Shown one piece after another: positions 7,391 through 14,537 of a stretch of DNA of 58,262 bases. The DNA lies in NCBI GenBank assembly GCA_015067835.1, contig SVLS01000010.1, positions 1 to 58,262 of the forward strand, read 5' to 3'. How positions within the stretch are numbered: the stretch's first letter is position 1; the number at the start of each line of letters is the position of its first letter. The notes beneath the pieces were generated by a model. The model ran no database searches and was not told the origin of the DNA. It saw only the letters and a program-made list of their open reading frames with translations. The stretch comes from Oscillospiraceae bacterium. Lineage in GTDB: Bacteria; Bacillota; Clostridia; Oscillospirales; Oscillospiraceae. The position numbers were made by a program, and so were the translations under genes.

Positions 7391-7419
7391 AGTATAGCAT
7401 ACACAATAGTCCTTTTCAA
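7391..7419 (-). promoter_or_regulatory. Promoter of the DUF1538/P-II operon
   Basis: On the minus strand TTGAAA, 17 bp, TATACT (plus-strand positions 7414-7419 and 7391-7396). Confidence 0.7.
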
Positions 7420-7443
7420 ATGAAAAAAGTGTTAATTAAAAAT

Positions 7444-7474
7444 TTCCCCCGAAAGCGGTAAACCTTCGGGGGAA
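7444..7474 (-). terminator. Intrinsic terminator
   Basis: TTCCCCCGAA stem with an 11-base loop, followed on the minus strand by ATTTTTAATT. It ends the small gene at 7495. Confidence 0.75.
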
Positions 7475-7494
7475 GAGACTCATAAATATTCAAA

Positions 7495-7692
7495 TCAGTC
7501 TTCTGCTTCGACTTCCTGGTTTTGCGTCTCCTGCTGGGCGGCAGCTTCGGCACTGTTGTCACCGTTGGCCCAATTATCTGCTTTCCGGACAGCGGTTGCG
7601 CCGGTCTTGATCAGGGATTTGCCCAAATCGCGGAATGCGTGACCCAAGCCCACGCCGGTGTCCTTCCAGGTATCTCTCAAATCTTTAGCCAT
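7495..7692 (-). CDS. Small acidic-tailed hypothetical protein
   Basis: A 65-residue protein starting MAKDLRDTWKDTGVGLGHAFRDLGKSL. The inner ATG at 7692 is preferred because homologous-looking small proteins begin this way. The N-terminal two-thirds is an amphipathic helix and the tail EAAAQQETQNQEVEAED is acidic and disordered. It has its own promoter (7744-7772) and terminator. Function unknown. Confidence 0.65.
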   Translation of the reverse strand: MAKDLRDTWKDTGVGLGHAFRDLGKSLIKTGATAVRKADNWANGDNSAEAAAQQETQNQEVEAED

Positions 7693-7743
7693 AATAAAAA
7701 ACTCCAATCTGCCTCAGGGCGATGATATTGTGTTGACAAAATC

Positions 7744-7772
7744 AGTATAGCATATTCTGAAGCCTATTTCAA
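7744..7772 (-). promoter_or_regulatory. Promoter of the small acidic protein gene
   Basis: On the minus strand TTGAAA, 17 bp, TATACT (plus positions 7767-7772 and 7744-7749). Confidence 0.7.
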
Positions 7773-7807
7773 GGTTCATAAAAAGCTTACAATAAAATTT
7801 TGCGTTA

Positions 7808-7836
7808 TTGAAAAACCGCAAGTTCTTTGGTATAAT
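7808..7836 (+). promoter_or_regulatory. Promoter of the phosphopantetheinyl transferase gene
   Basis: TTGAAA (7808-7813), 17 bp, TATAAT (7831-7836). Confidence 0.75.
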
Positions 7837-7869
7837 CTTCTTGAAGTGAATAAGGAAGGAGGGAGAAGG

Positions 7870-8511
7870 ATGTATTCATTTTCCGGTCAGCCGCTGCTTC
7901 GCATTTTCGATACGGGGAAATTTGACAGCCAGGAGCTTTATGAAGAGGCATACAATCGTGTCAGCAGTCAGCGGCGTCAGAAGGTGGATGCTCTTCGCTT
8001 TCCGGAAGATAAGCGTCTTTGCCTTGCCGCCGGGTACTTGCTGGAGGAGGGGCTGCAGGAGCTGGGAGTTGAGACGCCCGACTTGCGGTACGGGCCTTAT
8101 CAAAAGCCATATCTAAATCAGGCAGAGGGGCTGTATTTCTCCCTGTCCCACAGCGGCACCTACAGCGTATGCGCCTTTTTCGACAGGGAAATCGGCGTGG
8201 ATATTGAAAAAATAGCGCCATTATCCCATAAGCTGGTGCGCTATGTCTGCACAGATGAGGAATATCAATTTTTGATGCAGCAAAGTGAGCAAGCGCAGCA
8301 AGAGCAGTTTTTTCGGCTTTGGACAGCAAAAGAAAGCTATATGAAATATTGCGGAAAGGGACTTTCCTTGCCCCCCAGGGAGCTGGAAATCGATTTTTCA
8401 CAGCCCCTTTCCATCAAAGAAAAGGGAAACAAAGCCAAGGTGGATTTTCGGGAACATCCCATAGAAGGCTATAAACTCACCGTTTGCTATGCACAAGAAT
8501 GTCAAAAATAG
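7870..8511 (+). CDS. Sfp-type 4'-phosphopantetheinyl transferase
   Basis: A 213-residue enzyme that attaches the coenzyme A phosphopantetheine arm to a serine of carrier proteins. The start at 7870 follows AAGGAGGGAGAAGG. Family motifs: FSLSHSG (90-96), GVDIE (109-113, with metal-binding Asp111 and Glu113) and WTAKESYMKY (151-160, with Lys154 and Glu155). No polyketide or peptide synthetase gene is nearby, so the target may be the fatty-acid carrier protein or a distant cluster. It lies 16 bases upstream of the lipoprotein peptidase gene, possibly co-transcribed. Confidence 0.9.
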   Translation: MYSFSGQPLLRIFDTGKFDSQELYEEAYNRVSSQRRQKVDALRFPEDKRLCLAAGYLLEEGLQELGVETPDLRYGPYQKPYLNQAEGLYFSLSHSGTYSVCAFFDREIGVDIEKIAPLSHKLVRYVCTDEEYQFLMQQSEQAQQEQFFRLWTAKESYMKYCGKGLSLPPRELEIDFSQPLSIKEKGNKAKVDFREHPIEGYKLTVCYAQECQK

Positions 8512-8527
8512 AAAAGGAGAAGTGAAT

Positions 8528-10390
8528 ATGAAAAAGAGATGGATATCCCTACTGTTGGTGCTGGCACTGCTGGCTTCTTTGCTGGCAGGCTGCAGAGTAG
8601 AATTGCCTCTGGGCGGGGAGACAGAACCCTCGCAATCCTCCGGCACACCCACACAGCCCAGTAGTTCTGCTACACAGCCCAGTAGTTCTGCTACACAGCC
8701 CAGCAGCTCCACTACACAGCCAAGTAGTTCTGCTACACAGCCCAGCAGTACACCCACAGAGCCTACCGGCAGCGTTGTGGCGCCGACGCAGCCCAGTACA
8801 CCCCAGCCTTCTGAGCCCAAGCCTGACGATACCATTACGCTGGAATCCACCCATACGCCGACTTATGCAAACTCTATCCCCAGGCTGTGCTTTGACCTGT
8901 CGGAGCAGAAGATTGAGAAAATTATCAAGGATTTGCAGACCTTCAAAAATGCATTTCGTGCCAACAAGGATCTGGATGCAATTCTTAATGCCTGGAATCG
9001 GTGCGAGGACAATTATGAGTACTTAAGCTCGCAATACAGCATTTCTGAGTTCTATTATAAATCCGATTTGCAGGACGAAACCTATACGGAAAGCTATTTG
9101 TACACCAATGATATGTACTATGGCTACCACGATGTGTATGTGGAGGTTCTGAAGACGTTTTACAATATGGATACGGAAATCTCCCGGGAGTTCTTCTCCT
9201 CCTGGAGCGAGGAAGAAATCAGCGTTTTGACCGCTTACGATCCGGAGATTTCCAAGCTGGAGCAGGAAAACAACGAGATTGTTGTGGAGTTTGAAAAGCT
9301 GACGGATGATGAAATTATGAGCAAAACCGGCGACTATTATGTCCGGTTTGTGAAAAACAATCAGAAAATTGCACAGCTCAATGGCTACGACAATTACTAC
9401 GAATATGCCCATCGGGAAATCTATATGCGGGATTATGAACTTTCTGATTTGGTCAAATTCCGGAAATATGTGGGGCAATATGTTGCGCCTATGATGCCTC
9501 AGCTGGTAAATAAATACCAGCAAGCGGTTATGAACTTCTCGGGCTATGAGTATTATCAATTCATAGATTTTACGGAAAAGTACCGCATCAATCCCAGCAA
9601 CAATTATTTGCGGAGTTATTTCAATTCCGCACCGTCACCAATGCGCACCGCATTTTTGCAGGCGTTGGATGATGACTATGCCTATTTCGCGGACAAGGAC
9701 ACTGCTTACGACGGCGCATTTTGTGGCTACATTGAAACTCTGGGCGCGCCTTATTGCTTCTTTGGCTCTCAGAATTTGATGGACACCACCATTGCCCACG
9801 AGTTGGGGCATTACTATGCGCTGCTGCACCTGGATATGGAAGAGCTTTCCTATGACTTGGCGGAAACCCATTCCCAGTCCAACGAGTGGTTCTATTTGCA
9901 TTACTTAAAGACCAATGCTGCCGACAGCGATAAGAAGTTTGTGGCGGCGCTTGAAAAGTATCAGCAGTACAGCGCTTTTACCACGATTGTGGTGGCTACG
10001 ATGGTGGATGATTTTGAATACCGTATCTACACAGAGACGGATTACTCCAAGTACAGCGATGCTTACTTTACAGAAGTGATGAGTGAGGTTTGCAAGGACT
10101 ACGGCGGTGAGGAGTATATCTCCAATTACATAACAGACGCACAGTATTATTGGAGAATGGTGGTGCTGCTGAGCCCCTGCTACTACATTTCCTACGCCAC
10201 CTCCGGCACGGCTGCCTACAATCTCTACCTGGAGGCCCAGAAGGATCTGACACAGGCGTATGACAAGTATATGCATATTTCTGAAAAGGTGGATGCATCG
10301 TCGTTTGTGGATGCATTGGCAGAAGCCAAGATTCCGACACCCTTTGACGAGAACGTTTTCAAGAGCTATGCAGAAGCATTGGGGAAATGA
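8528..10390 (+). CDS. Lipoprotein M3-like metallopeptidase
   Basis: A 620-residue protein. MKKRWISLLLVLALLASLLAGC is a lipoprotein signal with lipobox LLAGC. A low-complexity TQPSSS(A/T) linker (about 40-95) would hold the catalytic domain away from the membrane. The zinc motif is TTIAHELGHYYALLHL (His424, Glu425, His428), followed by LAETHSQSNEWF, in which Glu446 or Glu453 is the likely third ligand, as in oligoendopeptidase F-type M3 enzymes. It is probably a cell-surface oligopeptidase. The linker is encoded by 21-bp tandem repeats (8651-8755). Confidence 0.85.
   Translation: MKKRWISLLLVLALLASLLAGCRVELPLGGETEPSQSSGTPTQPSSSATQPSSSATQPSSSTTQPSSSATQPSSTPTEPTGSVVAPTQPSTPQPSEPKPDDTITLESTHTPTYANSIPRLCFDLSEQKIEKIIKDLQTFKNAFRANKDLDAILNAWNRCEDNYEYLSSQYSISEFYYKSDLQDETYTESYLYTNDMYYGYHDVYVEVLKTFYNMDTEISREFFSSWSEEEISVLTAYDPEISKLEQENNEIVVEFEKLTDDEIMSKTGDYYVRFVKNNQKIAQLNGYDNYYEYAHREIYMRDYELSDLVKFRKYVGQYVAPMMPQLVNKYQQAVMNFSGYEYYQFIDFTEKYRINPSNNYLRSYFNSAPSPMRTAFLQALDDDYAYFADKDTAYDGAFCGYIETLGAPYCFFGSQNLMDTTIAHELGHYYALLHLDMEELSYDLAETHSQSNEWFYLHYLKTNAADSDKKFVAALEKYQQYSAFTTIVVATMVDDFEYRIYTETDYSKYSDAYFTEVMSEVCKDYGGEEYISNYITDAQYYWRMVVLLSPCYYISYATSGTAAYNLYLEAQKDLTQAYDKYMHISEKVDASSFVDALAEAKIPTPFDENVFKSYAEALGK
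8651..8755 (+). repeat. 21-bp tandem repeat coding for TQPSSS(A/T)
   Basis: Five head-to-tail units of ACACAGCCCAGYAGYTCTGCT type with few substitutions. It keeps the reading frame, so copy number could vary and change linker length without breaking the gene. Confidence 0.85.
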
Positions 10391-10402
10391 TTGGAGAAAA
10401 TG

Positions 10403-10624
10403 ATGAAAGAATATGAAGTTTTGGTAGAGGAAATTACGCCCTGCGGCGGCGAACAACACGCCAGAAAGTCCATTTTGGAAATTGAGGCGGAGAGCCCGGA
10501 GGCTTATGTGGAAGAAAACCGCCGATATCCGGTTTTGGAGCAGCTTCAAAATCAGAACGGGGACACAGTGGTGATTACCGGAGACTCCCACGGCTATATT
10601 GTGCGCTACACCTTCACGGAATAA
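10403..10624 (+). CDS. Small hypothetical protein
   Basis: A 73-residue protein, MKEYEVLVEEITPCGGEQHARKSILEIEAE...; the ATG at 10403 is 6 bases after GGAG. It is acidic, with an alternating beta pattern (YEVLVEEI, DTVVITGDSHGYIVRYTF) like a small single-domain protein. It begins only 12 bases after the peptidase stop, so it is in the same operon. No family recognised. Confidence 0.65.
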   Translation: MKEYEVLVEEITPCGGEQHARKSILEIEAESPEAYVEENRRYPVLEQLQNQNGDTVVITGDSHGYIVRYTFTE

Positions 10625-10673
10625 CAAAGCATAGATAACTGCACAGAAAGCGGAGACGAAAAGGCGTATTCCG

Positions 10674-10702
10674 TTGACAGGGAAGAAAATGCTTTGTATA
10701 CT
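10674..10702 (+). promoter_or_regulatory. Promoter of the glycoside-hydrolase cluster
   Basis: Consensus TTGACA (10674-10679), 17 bp, TATACT (10697-10702), 46 bases before the start codon. Confidence 0.8.
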
Positions 10703-10748
10703 GAAGACAACAAATCTACCGAAAGCAAAAGGGAAGGGATACATAATT

Positions 10749-13106
10749 ATGAAAAACGGCATCGTTCATTTTGGTGACAGCATTAAAAGAGACGGCCCGG
10801 TGCAGCAGTCGTGGCAGGCAAAGTGGATATGGAGCGAAGAGAACACCTCCACGCACAACTGGCTGTGCCTGCGGAAAAAGGTTACATTGCAGGAGGTTTC
10901 TGCCTCATCCATTGCCCGCATTGCGGTGGATTCCCGGTACTGGCTGTGGATCAATGGCAAGCGGGTTATAGAGGACGGTCAGGTCAAGCGCGGTCCGACA
11001 GAGGAAGATACCTATTTTGAGTATGTGGACATTACCCCGTTTTTGCAGGTGGGTGAAAATACCATTGCAGTATTGGCGTGGTACTTCGGCAACAGCAGCA
11101 CCTATTTCTCCTACTCCTCCAGCGGAAAGGGTGCTTTCCTGATGGAAGCAGACCTGGGTGGAACTCTGCTCAAGACCGATGAAAGCTGGAAGGTCAAGAA
11201 GCATGCGGCATTTTTGAACCGCCGGGCGCTCACTGGCGAAGGTCCGTCCTACCGGATTCCGGAAGAGCATCATCACTACGATGCCCGGCTGGAAGCTGGA
11301 TTGGAGAACTGGCAGCAGCCTGATTATGACGACAGCAGCTGGGAACAGGCAACGGTACACGGCAGTGTGGGAGACGAGCCCTGGAATCAGCTGTGGGAGC
11401 GTTCCATTCCCCAGATGAAGTACTGGCCCAGCGCACAATATGAGAATCCGGAGGCTTTTGCAGCTTATAAGGAGAAGGCAACCCAAGAGCAGGTGGCCAT
11501 CGATATGGATCTGCCCTACAATATGCAGATTCAGCCCTATCTGAAGGTGGAAGCACCTGCCGGACTGGAAATTCAGATACTCAGCGATGCCACCGAGCCG
11601 ATTCAGGTCTATTATGTGACCAAAGACGGTGTGCAGGAGTTTGAAGCCTGGTACTGGACCAATGGTCAGCGTATTACTTATGTGATTCCGGCAGGCGTGA
11701 AGGTTCTGGATTTGGGCTACCGTCAGAGCGGCTATGCCACAGAGTTTGCAGGGGCATTCTCCTGCGAAGATGAGGATTTGAACACCCTGTGGATGAAGTC
11801 GCTGTATACGCTGTACATCACCATGCGGGATAATTATATGGATTGTCCTGACCGGGAGCGTGCCCAATGGTGGGGCGACTGCACCAATGAGTCTCACATG
11901 ACCTTCTATTCTCTGGATCCGGATTCTTATCTGCTGTACCGCAAGGGTGTGGATACCCTGATCAACTGGAGAAAGACGGACTCCTATACCCACGACCAGT
12001 ATCACGTGCTGCGGACTGTAGTGCCCAGCACCGGCTATTATACGGAGCTGCCGATGCAGCAACTAGCCGGCGTAAACGGCTTCTGGACCTATTATCTGTA
12101 TACCGGCGAAAAGGATTTTGTAAAGCAGGTATATCAGCCCTCTGTGGATTATCTGAAGCGCTGGGTACTGGGTCGGGATGGCTTGCTTGCCCACCGGATT
12201 GGTAAATGGGACTGGTTTGACTGGGGCACGAATTTTGATACGCCTGTCATTGAAAATGCCTGGTACTACATCACGCTGAATGCAGTGAAAAATCTGGCAG
12301 AGGTGCTGGGCGAGACCAAGGATCTGCCTTGGATTGAGGACCGTATGGAATCCATCCGCAGCGGATTTGATAAGACATATTGGACCGGAACGGCTTACCA
12401 TGCACCGGTTAAGAGTTATGAGGAAAACGGTTACAGCTACCATTATTCCCGTCCGGAAAAGCCGGATGATCGGGCTAATGCGCTGGCAGTGCTGTCCGGC
12501 TTGGCGGAAAAGGAAAAATATCCTGCGGTATTAGAGGTGCTGAAGAAGCAGTTCAATTCCAGCCCCTATATGGAGAAATATGTGCTGGATGCCATGTTCT
12601 TCATGGGATATGACAATGAGGCGCTTACCAGAATGCGCACCCGTTATCAGGAAATGATCGATTCCCGCTGGACAACCCTGTGGGAGAGCTTTGTGCCCTT
12701 CCACGATGATAACTACGGCACCCATAACCACGCCTGGACCGGTGGGCCGATGATCAATCTGTCCGGTCACGTGGCAGGTGTTTGGCCGGAAACACCGGGT
12801 TATGAGACCTACCATGTGATTCCCCAGTTGGGAGACCTGAATCACATCTGCGCCAGCGTTCCTTCCGTCAAGGGAGCAATCAAGGTAAAAATCGACCGTG
12901 ACCAGGAGAAAAAGGAAGTCTCCCTGATGCTGGATTCTCCGGCAAATACGGTTGCACGGGTGGCAATTCCCAAATTTGAAGGAAAAGCTTACGCAGTGCA
13001 AATTAACGGCGGCAAGGAAGCGGCCGGTGCCACCTATCAGGGCGAGGACAGCCAGTATGTTTACTATCTGGTCCAGCCCGGTCATTACGAATTTTTGGCA
13101 CAATAA
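10749..13106 (+). CDS. GH78-like glycoside hydrolase A (six-hairpin fold)
   Basis: A 785-residue protein without a signal peptide, so probably cytoplasmic. The N-terminal 250 residues are beta-sandwich, with jelly-roll motifs WIWSEE and VDSRYWLWINGK. The (alpha/alpha)6 catalytic domain carries CPDRERAQWWGDCTNES, where Glu370 aligns with the family general acid, and TTLWESF, where Glu646 matches the general base. GH78 enzymes are alpha-L-rhamnosidases, but the motifs differ enough that the sugar is uncertain. A close paralogue with the same catalytic positions is at 14538. The start follows GGAAGG. Confidence 0.8.
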   Translation: MKNGIVHFGDSIKRDGPVQQSWQAKWIWSEENTSTHNWLCLRKKVTLQEVSASSIARIAVDSRYWLWINGKRVIEDGQVKRGPTEEDTYFEYVDITPFLQVGENTIAVLAWYFGNSSTYFSYSSSGKGAFLMEADLGGTLLKTDESWKVKKHAAFLNRRALTGEGPSYRIPEEHHHYDARLEAGLENWQQPDYDDSSWEQATVHGSVGDEPWNQLWERSIPQMKYWPSAQYENPEAFAAYKEKATQEQVAIDMDLPYNMQIQPYLKVEAPAGLEIQILSDATEPIQVYYVTKDGVQEFEAWYWTNGQRITYVIPAGVKVLDLGYRQSGYATEFAGAFSCEDEDLNTLWMKSLYTLYITMRDNYMDCPDRERAQWWGDCTNESHMTFYSLDPDSYLLYRKGVDTLINWRKTDSYTHDQYHVLRTVVPSTGYYTELPMQQLAGVNGFWTYYLYTGEKDFVKQVYQPSVDYLKRWVLGRDGLLAHRIGKWDWFDWGTNFDTPVIENAWYYITLNAVKNLAEVLGETKDLPWIEDRMESIRSGFDKTYWTGTAYHAPVKSYEENGYSYHYSRPEKPDDRANALAVLSGLAEKEKYPAVLEVLKKQFNSSPYMEKYVLDAMFFMGYDNEALTRMRTRYQEMIDSRWTTLWESFVPFHDDNYGTHNHAWTGGPMINLSGHVAGVWPETPGYETYHVIPQLGDLNHICASVPSVKGAIKVKIDRDQEKKEVSLMLDSPANTVARVAIPKFEGKAYAVQINGGKEAAGATYQGEDSQYVYYLVQPGHYEFLAQ

Positions 13107-13121
13107 AGAAGCGGAAAAAAC

Positions 13122-13150
13122 AGCCCGAAAACGATGTTTTCGGGCTGTTT
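13122..13150 (+). terminator. Intrinsic terminator
   Basis: AGCCCGAAAAC-GAT-GTTTTCGGGCT, 11-bp stem, then TTT. It separates hydrolase A from the next transcript. Confidence 0.8.
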
Positions 13151-13156
13151 GCACTA

Positions 13157-13185
13157 TTGACATTTTCTGGGAAATGTAGTAAACT
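13157..13185 (+). promoter_or_regulatory. Promoter of the GH109-like gene
   Basis: TTGACA (13157-13162), 17 bp, TAAACT (13180-13185). The cluster is thus read from at least two promoters. Confidence 0.65.
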
Positions 13186-13223
13186 GCAAGTAAATTCCCT
13201 ATTATTTTAAGGAGGATATTCTG

Positions 13224-14525
13224 ATGAGTGATAAAGTAATCAAAGTTGGCGTGGTTGGCCTGGGCGGTCGTGGAAAAAGTATGACATCTGTCGCTATGGG
13301 CTTTAAAAATGTCCAAATTACAATGGTATGTGACGGCAACGAAGAGCGGATTGCGCTGGTTCAGGATATGGTCGAAAAGAAAACAAATATCCGGCCTGCA
13401 GGTGCAACAGACTATCGGCAGGTTGTTACCAGCCCGGATGTGGATTGCGTTTTGATTTTTACTTCCTGGGATATGCACGTGGATATTGCAGTGGCAGCAA
13501 TGAAGGCTGGCAAGTATGTCGGTATGGAAGTGGGCGGTGCTTATGATCTGGAGGATTGCTGGCGCTTGGTGCGGACCCACGAGGAAACCGGCACCCATCT
13601 GATGATGCTGGAAAACTGCTGTTATGGTGAGAAGGAACTGGCGATTCTGAAAATGGCACGCGAAGGAAAGTTTGGCCGCATTGTTCATTGCCGGGCTTCC
13701 TATGAGCACGATTTGCGTTATGAGCTGGTGGCGGGTGAGCGCAGAGGCCACTATCGGCTGAAGAATTTGCAGATGCGCTGCGGTGAGCTGTATCCGACCC
13801 ACGGCCTGGGCCCCATGTGCAACCTTTTGCGGATCAACCGGGGCAACCGTATGGTATCGCTGACGGCAATGTCCTCCCGTGCCGATGGTATTCGGGAGTG
13901 GGTTGCTGAAAATGAGCCGGCAGACAGCCCCCTGCAGGGCATTGAAATGAATACCGGTGATGTGACGACCACAATGATTAAGTGCGCCGGCGGCGAGACA
14001 ATTCTGCTGACCCACGAAATCACGCTGCCCCATCCCTATTCCCGGGGCAACCGGGTAGATGGCACCGGCGGTGTCTATATGGAGGATGGAAACCAAATCT
14101 ACCTGTGGGAGGAAGATAAAGAGGAATACTGCTCCAACCTGGGTGAATTCTATCCGGAAAAGGATGGCAAGTGGAAGAATTTCGATGCCTATAAGGAAAA
14201 GTATGCCCACCCTGTTTGGAAGCAGTTTAAAAAGGCTGGCGTCCAGGGTGGTCACGGCGGTATGGACTATCTGCTGCTTTGCGCCTTCTTCCACGCGGTG
14301 CGCAACCAGGAGCAGCCGCCTATTGATGCGTATGATGCTGCATCCTGGATGGCGATTACCTGTCTGTCTGAGCATTCTGTTGCGATGGGATCTGCCCCGG
14401 TGGCAATTCCGGATTTCACCCGCGGTCAGTGGCTGAATGATCGTACGATGATTAAAAATGCGTTTGCTCTGGATGAGGTTTACGAGGAAGAGCTGTACGA
14501 GGATATGTTTGAGGAGCACGCATAA
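13224..14525 (+). CDS. Gfo/Idh/MocA-family protein, GH109-like
   Basis: A 433-residue NAD(P)-binding protein. The Rossmann motif GVVGLGGRGKS is at about 9-19, with a cofactor-lining EVGGAY near 106. Two signatures typical of the NAD-dependent glycosidase family GH109 (alpha-N-acetylgalactosaminidase) are present: YPTHGLGPMCNLLRINRG and GGHGGMDYLL. Such enzymes cleave glycosides by transient oxidation at C3. The ordinary oxidoreductase alternative cannot be excluded. AAGGAGG precedes the start. It sits between the two GH78-like genes, only 12 bases before the second. Confidence 0.75.
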   Translation: MSDKVIKVGVVGLGGRGKSMTSVAMGFKNVQITMVCDGNEERIALVQDMVEKKTNIRPAGATDYRQVVTSPDVDCVLIFTSWDMHVDIAVAAMKAGKYVGMEVGGAYDLEDCWRLVRTHEETGTHLMMLENCCYGEKELAILKMAREGKFGRIVHCRASYEHDLRYELVAGERRGHYRLKNLQMRCGELYPTHGLGPMCNLLRINRGNRMVSLTAMSSRADGIREWVAENEPADSPLQGIEMNTGDVTTTMIKCAGGETILLTHEITLPHPYSRGNRVDGTGGVYMEDGNQIYLWEEDKEEYCSNLGEFYPEKDGKWKNFDAYKEKYAHPVWKQFKKAGVQGGHGGMDYLLLCAFFHAVRNQEQPPIDAYDAASWMAITCLSEHSVAMGSAPVAIPDFTRGQWLNDRTMIKNAFALDEVYEEELYEDMFEEHA

Positions 14526-14537
14526 AAAGGAGTGATT

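Noticed and set aside
8651..8755. Tandem repeats considered as CRISPR or regulatory iterons
   Set aside because: No spacers, and the repeat keeps the reading frame of the peptidase linker.
8398..8850. Minus-strand frame with repeating LLGCVAE units
   Set aside because: Antisense translation of the 21-bp repeats coding for the TQPSSS linker.
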